From positions 1,178,001 to 1,242,000 of the forward strand of contig NC_092363.1 of assembly GCF_030848805.1 (NCBI RefSeq): a stretch of DNA of 64,000 nucleotides, in the 5' to 3' direction. Positions 16,401-27,386 of the stretch are shown here, in pieces. Position 1 is the first letter of the stretch; the number at the start of each line of letters is the position of its first letter. The stretch comes from Temnothorax longispinosus. Taxonomy: Eukaryota; Arthropoda; Insecta; Hymenoptera; Formicidae. Both the position numbers and the translations under genes were made by a program. Under the pieces are notes generated by a model. The model was not told the origin of the DNA, ran no database searches, and worked only from the letters and a program-made list of their open reading frames with translations.

Positions 16401-19400
16401 GGGAGCCTTAATTGTAATTAATGATACCGGGAATTAGATTCGACAGTAGTTCAATCTGTCTAGAGAGGGAACCGAGGAATGCGCACGACGCACTTGTCTC
16501 GTATTTAATCAGATTTCAGCTGTGTATAGCGCAACAAGACGTCCGCCGAGTTACCCTCGACGAATCAGAGGACAATCCTTTCGTCTTCCTCTACTTTCAA
16601 AAGGTTTACTATAGTTGAAGACGTTTGCTAACATCGGATTTGTCGGAGAGTACACCGCGTGTAGGCGAGAATATTATGCTAAATCAGCTACGAAGATGGA
16701 ATTTAAGCTTTCTTTATGGCGACAGGATTTGTGTTAAGACCGCATTAACGTAACGTCCGTTTCGCGATTATAAGCCGAGGCCGTTCCCGCCATCCAAGTC
16801 CGGCAAGTAACAGGATCATTTCCTTGCTAATGGTATCGCGCTTCGAAGCTAACGTTTTTGCGAGGGGTAGAGGGGCTGTGTCACGCACGAATCCCCGGTG
16901 TTACGCTTTGAATACCCGCGGCCTTATCTAAGCGTCACACGTAGACGAAGTTTGTAATCGGTAAGTAGATTAGCCCCATTCGGTAATTTAAGTTCATACG
17001 TGTTTCAGAAATCTATAAGCAATTTCGCGCCTCCGTCTGCCTGTGCAAAAGCGATGTTAGATAGTTTTTGCGATAGAATTTAACCTCGTAATTCTGAAAT
17101 TTCACAAATAAAGAAAAAGCAATTTTGTGCATGAAAGAGAAAATAAAATATGTATCGAAATATCGATACATATTTCGATACGATATTTAAATAAAATATC
17201 TTTAAATTAAGGAACAATGAAATCTAATGAGATCACACATTTTGTCAAATATGTATCATAATTGTGTTCATGAGTATCGGATTTAATGCCTAATATATAC
17301 ACGAGGAATGGCGCTACTGAGGAGGAGATCGGAGGAAGGCGATGCTTCGCTCTCTTCCGCTTGGGCTCTCGTTGCGAACAGACGTGCGATACTGCGATAC
17401 CACGTAGACAATAAGTATTATATTGTAAAGCGTAAACCAATAAAAGGTAATATCTTAACAAATTAATAACAAAGACCAATTAACATTATTTCAAGATTTA
17501 AAAAGTAATAGTAATTGTACTTTGTGCTTTTTTATTGAATTATTTTATGATTTGATAAAAATGTTTATTTTCTCTTTCTAATTCGTAGCATAATTAGGAA
17601 ATTGTTTTGAACTATCGACTTAATAGTTTGCATTTTCGAAAAAAATATGCGTATTTAAAAAAAAGTTTAAAAAATGTGCAATTTTATTTTATTTTTAGTT
17701 AACGTTATTATGTCGTAAAATTGAATGTGAAGACGAAAGTTCTATAAGCTTCTTTCGAGATTCTATGAGCTTTCATCGTAAGAATTTCAAGATCTACCTC
17801 GAGAGAACATTAATGCGATGCCGTCATTCGTTCTCGTGCGCTGAAAACTTAAAGGTTCCTCAAGATCATGCATAAACCAACTGTACTGAAGGCACATCAT
17901 CGATCCGTTGTAACTGCTTTTTTCAATAGGGACAGAGTTTACGGAAACTTATTATGATTAATATGAAAGTGTCGCTTCCATCGGCAACCTGAGCTGGCGC
18001 AGTGCTGTATATTTAAATATGTTACATGCTAAGGCCTGAATGCTCATTAATATCTGATATTGTTTTAATTTTGGGTTTTTGGAAGCTCGATTGATGCTTG
18101 TGTCGCGAAAATTGCTCATCACTGTTTCGTACCATGCTTACGAAGCAATTCCGGATAACTGACGAAAATAGGGAGATAAAGTTCAGTTTTGTCATTGTTT
18201 CGTCATCGTTCGCAAAAGTTAGTGTTCTTTAATAAGCTACAACGGGGAAACTATGCGACGCACGGTGACATGATGATAAATTACCGTATTCGCAGCTACG
18301 TCACTCGATCATTATCGAAATTTTGCACGCGTGCTTGCTTATCGTGATTCTAGTCATTCGCGAATATGCTTATTAATTGTATCAACATGTTTTAGAGGTA
18401 ATAAGATCCGGACACGAAATATTTCATTTGTTTCGTCACAATTCGTAACACGATATTGTAAAGTGTCATATTAGTGTCCTCGAAATTAGTGTCCTCTAGA
18501 ATAAGCGAGTACATGAGAAAAATGTCCATAAACATACATGGCATGCATCGTTGTCTTTTTGTTTTGCTAAGCACGTATCTGATGTTAATTTGGTTACCTA
18601 TAATATATTTTGTATTTATGCCAGTGACATAAGTTCAGTTAAAACTAGCTTAAATTAATTTGGATATTCTCCGATAAAATGATACCTATCACCATTTAAA
18701 CCTCAAAAATATTATACCAAATACTATCTCATATATGCAGCGCTGTCCTAAGATACATTTTAATCAATATTACGTTAAAAAGCCACTTTTAAAATTGGTT
18801 TATTTATCCTACAATATTTCAAACATCAAGCAGAAATTAATAGCGTATAAATAATTTAAAATAAAAAAAAGAACAAACGGTTAGTCATTCTCGGCACTTA
18901 AACGTGAGAAACATTTATAATAAATTTCCTGCTATTCGAGATCGGGACTAAGTTTATCAATGATCATGTCAAAAATTAAATATCATAAAATATTTTAGAT
19001 CTTTCTTTTCACAAAGTAGGTTACGGTTAGAAATATTAAAAGTGAATATCGAGCGAGAATCGAGAATAATATTAATTATGCGAGTATTAAATGTTGAATT
19101 CAGTGCGCAAAGGCTAAATCGATGGTTGTGTAATACGAATATCAATTTTAGTAACTTAATAAGTAGACACGTTAATATGATGACTGTTGACGATCAACTG
19201 GCTCATCGCTAAATTAGCGTCGTGATTATCCGCAATGAGCGCCGCTCGACCGAGCGTCAAAGGATCGTAAACGTATTCAATCTCGAACTAATCAACCGTT
19301 ATAGGGTCGACCTGAATTCTGTTGCTTAATTGCTGATATTCTAGATTCCAATAAAGTCCATTGAGACTCTACATGTCCTTATCAGAGTGGACGATCGATG

Positions 19401-19922
19401 GAAAACCGCATAAAGATTATTATAAAATTATTGAAATCGTGTAATAATAATTCGCGACGTGTCTCTCTTTTCGTTACGCGTTGAATTTTTAACACTATAA
19501 TTTAAATGCAATATTGACGATGTCTTTCTGTTTTTAATAGTGAAACGGATCTTTTTAATTCTAAAAAGAATATACTTAAAATAAGAGTATCTCAAAGCAT
19601 ATTATAAGCAACTCTTGACATAATTTGAATACTTAAATCTGCAACTTACTGCAGCTATATGTATAAAGCCAACTTGACCTGTTAGTAGAGTGTAAAGAGC
19701 CGCATCAAGCGCCTGTTATTGTAGTAGAGAGCGCGCTCGTTAACAAAAAGTATATAAATCTCAAATTTTTTCAAAGTGAAGATTTTGTTAGTTTCTAACT
19801 TAAATCTCAACTGACGAAAAGTCTTGTTAAAAATCGACTTTCTATATATTTGTTCACGTGTTTTAGTACTTACTGTGCTTGCATTTAAATACTATTGAAG
19901 ATTATTGACATAACTACAATAT
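13425..19922. other. Long non-coding stretch, mostly AT-rich
   Basis: No gene could be supported. A GC-rich part lies at about 16200-17000, with a small CGTGAG triplication at 16322-16339. A perfect 11-bp-arm inverted repeat lies at 17152-17181. A short duplicated ATTAGTGTCCTC occurs near 18470 and 18485. Open frames are short, and nearly absent between about 14.4 and 20 kb apart from three of 60-90 codons. Confidence 0.5.
17152..17181. repeat. Perfect 11-bp inverted repeat (hairpin-capable)
   Basis: The arms GTATCGAAATA (17152-17162) and TATTTCGATAC (17171-17181) are exact reverse complements around an 8-base centre that itself contains TCGATA. The flanking AT-rich DNA partly extends alternative pairings. 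It may be a chance palindrome in AT-rich sequence. Confidence 0.75.
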
Positions 19923-19924
19923 TA

Positions 19925-20139
19925 GGGAAAACTGGGGCTGCTTGTTACAAAGATAAAATGATACAGCTATAAAAAGTATATTCATGAAACCGTCTAAGAA
20001 ATGCTAGATAGCGAAAAACGCATTTTGAAGCTAAATAATCATACATTTCACAATCGTTAGCGTTTCTTAGATGGTTTCATGAACTTACATTTTACAGCTG
20101 TATCATTTTACCCCTGTAACAACCAGCCTCAGTCTCTCC
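19925..20139. mobile_element. 215-bp TA-flanked foldback MITE, Tc1/mariner-like
   Basis: Seen directly: the first 81 bases (19925-20005) and the last 81 (20059-20139) are inverted repeats of each other, about 83% identical by my hand alignment, around a loop of about 53 bases. The ends begin GGGAAAACTGGGG and, on the other strand, GGAGAGACTGAGG. A TA dinucleotide flanks each end (19923-19924 and 20140-20141). Known of the family: a TA target duplication with long terminal inverted repeats and no coding sequence is the usual form of non-autonomous Tc1/mariner-type elements. Inference: this is such a relic. Arm divergence suggests it is not recent. Transcribed, it would fold into a long imperfect hairpin. 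Confidence 0.8.
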
Positions 20140-20141
20140 TA

Positions 20142-22669
20142 TTCTAAAAATACGCGGTACATTTTTGTACACTCCGAATTCGTTGATATTAATTTTATAT
20201 CGTCGAGAAGCATTCGCGAGATAATCGAGTACAGAATCACACAAAACTCCAGATACTTGACGAAGAATTCGCGTATCACAATGACACGTTACAAAAGTCA
20301 ATATTAATGTGCGCTCGACAGAATTTCATCATACATTTCGCGAAATCAAAATTACGTTGCGTAATGGGATGCATGCGTTCAAGGCATCGTGTACACTAAT
20401 GCTTTGCTACAAACAATTAGAGTTTACGAGCCTGTCCGAACGATCCTTTTTGTAGATTATTTAGAATTTAATAAGAAAATTCTTAGAGTAGCGTATACGT
20501 CTGCGGTGCACGTGGAAAGCATTTAGCCTTTGTATGTCTCGCGAATTCGAAATTTGATTGCGGTCGAGAATATGTACAATGTCGAAACGATTTGTCACCT
20601 ATTTCAATGAAATCTTTAACCAATTAAACTTATTTCAAATGTTTATTATTATCGTTTATTCGGTTCTAGAATATTTATCACTTAAAAAAAAAACCTTAAA
20701 TTAAAATCTTGTTAAAGCAAAATTTATTTCAAATTTAAACAGCGCAATATCTACATGCATCATTTTCAAATTTAATTTGGCAAACATTATTAAACGCTTC
20801 AACAATGTAGTTAAGAAAATATCATTTCCAGAATAATGCTTATATGAAAGGCTTGACGTAATTTAGATAGTATAGTATCCTCAGGCATATTGTATGTAGG
20901 TCAGTGTTTGATACTTCACGAAAGTTCGTAAAGCTGACTTGTGCAAGTAAATTCGGCTTCTAAAGTACGCATCAGCAAAGCAGTGTTAGCGAGTTATTGA
21001 GAATAAATAGTCTCACAGCTGTTATCATATTGTTACGTGGTTATCAATTCAGGTTACAGAAATAAGAGGGGAGCCGTTTCGTAGTGTCGAAGAAAATTCC
21101 GAAAGGATCAAATTTGTCTGAAAATAAAATGGAAATTTCGCATGGAAATTCAACGTGACCAAATTCGATATACCGTCATTTGTATGATATAACAAGTTAT
21201 GATCTCAAGAGGAATGTAGTGTTCAAGTGCCGAACTTCAAATAGAATAGCTTCTATTCTATTCGAGAAATTCTAAGATTTGATTTAAAACTCGATATATT
21301 GTTCAATTTTATAAAAGATTCAAAACCAGTTTTGGAACAGTATATATAAATTAACTCAATAAAATGAATTTCTACTTGGAGATCACAACAACTATGCTAT
21401 ATTACTTTTTCCTTATTGCTTTTCAATCTTGTGTCAAGTTTATCTTTTTAATCTGTAAATATTTAACCATGATAGAAAGCATTATCTTTTTCTAATATCT
21501 TCCGCTCAATTCTTGTTATTCTTACCATTCAATTTAACCAAATAATTCGATATCCTCTGTCTCTGAATATGAAATCATTTTCAAGTTGTCTCCATAGCAC
21601 GTAAATCCTGATTGGATTTAATCTGCATGCAAACTAATCGACAGAATAATCCGGCAGTACCCACACGCATGGGTTCTCGAGTTTCGTAAAGACAGTCAAC
21701 CATGAAGGATCATCGTTAGAACTACAAACAGTGGTACGCAATTATAGGGAATACGAAGCGTGCACCTCATTAGCGAACAAATCCGCAAAGCCAAGCTGCG
21801 AAGCTACTTAATCCTAGTAATATCAAGCGGTCTTAGAGACTCATACTTTAACCAGATTCGAATCGCGTAGCGTTACTCTTCTGCTTTAAAACTTTGAAAT
21901 TTCGCGTCGACTGTGTTTGAATGGATAATTTCGATTGGAGTACTGACCGATATTTTTGCACAAAAAAATTCTCGTTAACCAAATATATGATTTTTGGTGA
22001 AACAAGAGTAAGATAAAATATTTCAATATGGCACAGTTTTATACCTTCCCATCGCCAGAACCAATTCTCGATTTCTAGTGGGTAAAAGCGCGCTGGGATA
22101 TCCATTTCGGTTCGACAACTTCGTTCTTTCGTAATAATCGAATCGGCGATAACGCCGTGACGGAAAGACAGCCGCGGTTGCAATAGCGAAAGCAGTTCGG
22201 AAAGCCAAGTGTCAAGTGGATTGATCCAGAGGCGTTCCCGTTGGGAATATTATATACCGCGATATAACGTCACGACGCTGATGGATATAAAAAAAAAAAA
22301 GAAACAAAAGCAAACTCGCGGCATCGAAGAAATACCGACTGAAAATCGGGGAAACTTTCGCGCGATCAACGGCGCTTGTTCGAGCGGCGCGGCATCGAGA
22401 TCCGCCAAGTTATCGTATTCCGTAGCCCTCTTATATATCTCATCCTTCTTCCCCCCCTCTCGTCACTCCCTCGCTACCTGTCACAACGCGATACGGTGTC
22501 TATTCGCGAATTGAGAAAACATCGAGTCGGTAAACCGCCGCCCCCCGGATCATCGGACTATCATTCGCGATCTCATCTTTGACGAGTCACTGGGAATAAC
22601 GTCACGTGATTGCGCAGGGACGAACACACCGCTCGTGAATAACGCCGTCAATCTTTAACGAGGAACTCG

Positions 22670-22673
<4 letters not shown>
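20142..22673. other. Non-coding stretch, AT-rich then GC-rich
   Basis: No gene recognised. A perfect 10-bp-arm inverted repeat lies at 21240-21262. From about 22040 the sequence becomes richer in GC and CpG up to the GA tract. Overlapping open frames on both strands here (about 60-110 codons) have no domain. Confidence 0.5.
21240..21262. repeat. Perfect 10-bp inverted repeat
   Basis: AATAGAATAG and CTATTCTATT are exact reverse complements separated by three bases. The composition is simple, so chance is possible. Confidence 0.7.
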
Positions 22674-22713
<40 letters not shown>

Positions 22714-22727
22714 GAGAGGGGGGGAGG

Positions 22728-22796
<69 letters not shown>
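22674..22796. repeat. 123-bp (GA)n microsatellite with G-rich interruptions
   Basis: A purine-only tract of GA units, with an interruption of GGGGGGGAGGGAGGAG-type sequence at about 22717-22732 separating two longer pure GA runs. On the minus strand it appears as Ser-Leu repeats inside a 140-codon frame, which is therefore not evidence of a gene. Confidence 0.97.
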
Positions 22797-22797
<1 letters not shown>

Positions 22798-25117
22798 CTT
22801 CACACCGACGAAATGAACATCGCACGCAATAATACAGCTCCATTGTTGCGCCCGGATTAGACGACCGCCGCACCGGCGGACCGTCCAAGAGCGGGTTCGC
22901 CAAAATGGCTTTACACGGATCGAAGGCCGGTCCTCGCTCGTCCCTTAGTCCCCCTAATCGGTAAACGGACAGGGCCCTGCGCAAATTCGGTCGGACAAGC
23001 GAGTGTCCCGGTAGTAGAGCGATCCTCGCCTTGTCGGTTTCTTGAATAATTCCATATCGACCGCCAGCTCCGAACATTATGCCATATTAATGGAATCTTG
23101 CTGTAATATAAACGTGTACATTTCTTGCGTATATCTTCGTAGACATTAAATGTTACGCGAGGAATTGATTCGGCCATTTCTTCCCCGGCAACTGCATTTC
23201 CGGCGTCGTGAAATAATCGTGAAAGTCTCATATGTTCTTCGCCGGAAATTAGCGAAGGGAAATTCGTCGCATTTATCTCGTGAATATCTCAGTTAGTCTA
23301 ATACGTGACTGCAAGATCAACACTAGACTTCAGTCGGACGAAGCCTGCGCGAGATTGACCGAGCGTCTGTTTTAATAACTATTTCAATATATCGTACATC
23401 TCGATTAGCAAGGAATTTTACCTCGAATTTTACCGTGTGTTGGTTTAAATACGTATGTAGATATATAGCGAATTTCATGTGGAGGTTTCTCGCTAATTAT
23501 AGTTTTAATTTAAATATAGCAAGAAAAAACTTCTGCTCTCATATATATGTATAGCAATTGCTCATTATGAAAAAGGCAGATTATATCTGTTCACGTGGCT
23601 ATCCGAATAACGGTTTGGCATCACGACGAAAGTAAAACGCGCAATTACACTTGATCCGCACTTATCAGCACGAAACATCATCCGCATAGCGAGTGCGCTA
23701 TTACATTCCGTTCTCGCTCCGATTTGCCTAAGATAGAACGCTTAATTGCGCGGCACGTACGATACACGACTTCTTAAGAAACGTAACGTACAATGAATAG
23801 CACGATGCCGAACCTTAGCTTTATAAAACCGACCAAATGATAAATCAATAACGCGGTTAAAGCACAACAAACGTGGAGCAATATTTTCAGCGCAACTCGA
23901 AACTCCGGCAACTATGAGCTTTGTACCGTTTGTTCTCCACTTGAAAACCTTTCGCCTCTCTGTGTGGACGCAATACTCGTCTTATTTGTCACGTGATATT
24001 TGACGCGTCCGTAAAACGCCACCGTAAAAAACTGAAATCCGAATCGGACTGAAATCCGATACGCAAATATTTTTGTGTCGATACGAGTCGTCAGCGAAAA
24101 AGAATCGCAAAAGAATCGTAGTGAAAGAAGGAAAAGTAATAGAATGCGCAGTAAAGAGTCGACTTTTTCACGACGCACGATTTTCTCACCTTTCGATAAA
24201 CACGTCGCGATAAAGAAAATTAAAAACCTAGAAGCTTTGTGAAACTTTGTTAACAGGTTATAAACTGGAACATTCCAGGGTATATATGGAATATACATAT
24301 GTATCGAATGTGTTAATGGAAATTAGCGGATAACGCGAATTGCGGGTGTGTGGACATCGTTTTGTCGCTTGTCTATGCAGTTTCATTTTTTAATTCTACA
24401 TCGGAGTTAATTGCGGTTAACTGATTAGGAAACTCATGAGCGTTCGCTGAGCCGCGGCTAATGATAATTGCGCTTTGTTCGTGCCAAGCGTGGCGGCGCG
24501 GCGGTGGCAAAGTGCTCCGTGCCGTTTTAGTGCAGAATGTGAAAGTTTGTCATGCGTGCCGCGCGTTCGCTTAACAGTTTCCACTGTTTGCGGCAGTCAA
24601 TGGTAAGCGTCGCTTTACGCGCCAAGTTCGGGCCAAGGGAAGCCCCCGAGATCTCTTTCTCACCTGACGCCGACTCTCGTCTCGCAGTCGGAGAAAACGG
24701 CACCCGGAAATCCGCCGTGATTAGGGGTGAGTGGTCGCTCTTCTCGAGATAACGTCGTCTCTCCGCGAATCAGACACCAAAAAAAAAAAAAAAAAACGAC
24801 CAAATGGTCACGCCGTAGCTGGAAAGTTCGTCATCCTGGATTTCGCACGTTCGAGAGACAACGGGGCTTTACTGGCTGACAAACGCCATTTCTTCCGGCG
24901 AGCGATGTAGAAACGACGCGCGCGCCGCCCAACGAGGACGATTCCGTTCTCGGCGCGGCTCTCGAGCGCGAGCATAAACGGGAGTAAACTGCCGCTGAAT
25001 TAGGTTGACGAACTTCGAGAGCGCGGCGGCGACGTCGGCGTTCGAGCACCCAGCGCTGTCTGCTAACGAGCTTAAATTATGTCGTTACAGCTTCTCAGAG
25101 AGCCGCGCGATGTCACG
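22797..25117. other. Non-coding stretch, CpG-rich ends
   Basis: No gene could be supported. GC-rich segments lie at about 22800-23100 and 24430-25080. An 18-base poly-A run lies at 24779-24796. An ATG at 24552 opens 17 codons that run in frame to a consensus-like splice donor (junction after 24602), but no matching downstream exon was identified, so this is not called as a gene. Confidence 0.5.
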
Positions 25118-26054
25118 TTAACCCTAGAATCCATGTATCATTTTTTTGACCTTCTAATCCATGACTGGGAGCAATATCGACCCCACGCTTTATTTGATCG
25201 TAAAACCGGTCCTACAGAAATAAAGGGCCTTTAAACCTACATGAATTTCTTCGTTTTTTAATAACGAAGAGAATGGTATACGGTAAATTTAATTTTACTC
25301 AAGTTTAGTTAGTGAAAAATCCATTTAAAGACCGAAAAACGCAGAAAATCAGCAAAAACCTCTTTTTTTAAACAAAAATTTGTATCTTTTTTTGTAATCA
25401 ACCGATTTTCAAATTTCAAACGGGGTTTTAAAGAGGACACATTGGAAAAAATTGGAAAAAAATTGTTATCGCTATGTTCTGTTCAAAAAGTATATTTATT
25501 TGGAACTATAAAAATGAAGAAATTCACAAAGTTGAAATATGGAAAAAATCGATGAAAAAACCATAAAAAATTGTATTTCAAGTATTATTTTATTTTTATT
25601 TGATACAAAATAGTAAAAAATATGAAAAAAATAAAACATTATATCGCCCAGCCATTTTCTGCGAAATGTCAATCTTCTATAGGCAACGGGATTTTTACCG
25701 ACTAAGTTGTGTGATATTTTGTCTTAAATAATATTTATGACTATTTATGCTCAGATTACGTAATAATACATGATATATATTGATTCTAGCAAAAAAATAA
25801 AATTAGCTTACCGTGACGAAACTCAAACGGCAAGTCACGACTGGGGTCGATATCGACCCCACGCCCGCTTTGCGACTGTGCTACTTCACTGCTAGCGAAC
25901 AACTAACGCTGCGCCCGACATAACCCTACTTTTAGAAAGTTGAAATGAATTATGGTTCAGGTCCTGAGTCGATAATGTCACTTGCTAGCTCAGGAGCGTA
26001 GTTCAAAGTTCGCCTGGGGTCGAAATCGACCCCTCTCATGGATTCTAGGGCTAA
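25118..26054. mobile_element. 929-bp piggyBac-like non-autonomous element
   Basis: Seen directly: a 14-base perfect terminal inverted repeat, CCCTAGAATCCATG at 25122-25135 and its reverse complement at 26037-26050. The left flank is TTAA (25118-25121) and the right flank CTAA (26051-26054), one base off a TTAA duplication. Inside, a roughly 20-base motif around GGGGTCGATATCGACCCC is a perfect 18-bp palindrome at 25843-25860, with degenerate copies near 25165-25187 and 26015-26033. Known: piggyBac-family elements insert at TTAA and have ends starting CCY. No open frame of 60 codons or more starts here, so it cannot encode a transposase. Inference: a piggyBac-type MITE whose right target repeat has mutated. 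Confidence 0.82.
25843..25860. repeat. Perfect 18-bp palindrome, shared subterminal motif
   Basis: GGGGTCGATATCGACCCC is its own reverse complement. Related versions occur near both ends of this element and near both ends of the nested 338-bp element (GGGGTCGAATAGAGCCC at about 26579-26595 and GGGGTCTAATATACCCC at about 26843-26859). The position and recurrence suggest a transposase or host-factor binding site, which is inference. Confidence 0.7.
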
Positions 26055-26118
26055 ACATCGAATGACGGGTTGTACTGCCGGCCTGTCTCACGGACGACAT
26101 TTTCCGTTTTTCATAACA

Positions 26119-27386
26119 TAGGGTAGGTAGTCCAACAATGAACCATGTAAATTTTAGAGGCTTATATCTCTCTAAATTATTGAGTTGGAGATCTGTGTTT
26201 TTGCGTACAGTTCATGAATTTAGTTGGCTATACATATTGTATAAGATGACTGTATAAGTCATTTTTAAAGTTTAGCCACAATTTCGATTTTTTTAAAACA
26301 ATGTCAAATGGTTCATTGTGTACAGGGGTGTGTACACACAATAAACCTAGCCATTTTTAACAATAAACCACATGTTTTATACACAGTGAATTGTTAGTGT
26401 TATTTTAGTTTTACTATGTTTTAAAATGTTTATTTAAGGAAGAGATAATTATAAGACATGATAAGTAAAATTAGAATAGCATGACTTTAAATTAAAGCTT
26501 ACTTAATTATATATGTCATGTTTTCATTATTTGAAGCTTACAATCAAAATTATTATTTTTAACCTTTGTTGTGCACACGGGGTCGAATAGAGCCCAGCGT
26601 TTTTTTAAACGCATTTTTCTAATACGTACAAATATTAAAAATTGAATTTTTTATGCATTTTTAGTGAAAAAAGTCCATTTTTCGGTTTCTTTAGTTAACA
26701 TATCATTTATAATTCTTTTATGTTGCAAGATATTAATGAAACCTATTAGACCTAATTTGGAAGCTTTGAACAATAGCCAGCAATTTTGTTTGAGTCAAAA
26801 TATAACCAATTGTACGTCTGTAATAAACAATTAAGTGACTGGGGTCTAATATACCCCCTGTGCACAATACGTAATTTTGGAGAGGTGTGCACAACAAAGG
26901 TTAATCAGACTTTTTCTCACTTAGATTATTATTTATAACAACTAGTCAGTTTAATAAGACTTATAACACAAATAATTGTAGTAAAAAACAAAATGGTTCA
27001 ATCTGTAAATCATATAACATTTTTTATGATAATCTTCAAAAAATACGGTAAAATAATGTAATAGAAGAAAGTTGCTTATAGAATTATAAAGCCAAATATA
27101 CACACAAAATTATAGAATAATAAAAAAAATAATAGATATAACAACAAAAACATAAAAAATGCGTAAAACTTACGAAAAAAACTTACTTTGTCACCCAAAA
27201 ATCACAAAATGTGATCTCAAACGTCCTTCGCGCGATTTGCCGGCTGATTGGGGAGCCGAAGAGAGGTTCAAATGCGAGTCGTTGCATGACAACAAGCACA
27301 ATCTAGCAACACTACATTTATGAAATATTGCAATGGTTCATAGTGTATAATGTACAACTGGTTCATTGATTAGACTACCTACCCTA
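26119..27386. mobile_element. 1264-bp TA-flanked element, Tc1/mariner-like, interrupted
   Basis: Seen directly: the left end starts GGGTAGGTAGTC (26121-26132) and the right end finishes with its exact reverse complement (27373-27384). With one gap the similarity extends about 25 bases, to AATGAACCA. TA flanks both ends (26119-26120 and 27385-27386). The motif TGGTTCATTGTGTAC or close variants recurs near the ends and inside (about 26308, 26992, 27333, 27350). No open frame of 60 codons or more is present. A 338-bp element with its own TTAA duplication interrupts it; without this it would be about 922 bp. Inference: a non-autonomous element of a TA-targeting family such as Tc1/mariner or pogo. 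The superfamily is uncertain because no transposase is left. Confidence 0.75.
26559..26904. mobile_element. 338-bp piggyBac-like MITE nested in a TA element
   Basis: Seen directly: perfect 16-base terminal inverted repeats, CCTTTGTTGTGCACAC at 26563-26578 and the reverse complement at 26885-26900, with perfect TTAA duplications at 26559-26562 and 26901-26904. Subterminal motifs of the GGGGTCNAATANACCCC type lie just inside both ends. It has no coding capacity. Known: the TTAA target and CCY ends are hallmarks of the piggyBac superfamily. Because it lies within the 1264-bp TA element, it inserted later. The intact repeats and target duplication agree with a younger age than the 929-bp neighbour. 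Confidence 0.88.

Noticed and set aside
22655..23077. 140-codon minus-strand frame with a Ser-Leu tail
   Set aside because: About a third of it is the GA microsatellite read in reverse; the remainder has no recognisable domain and is overlapped by another minus frame at 22911-23231.
27265..27285. GGTTCAAATGCGAGTC resembling a tRNA B box
   Set aside because: No upstream A box, acceptor stem or anticodon arm could be arranged around it; it also lies inside the TA-flanked transposon relic.
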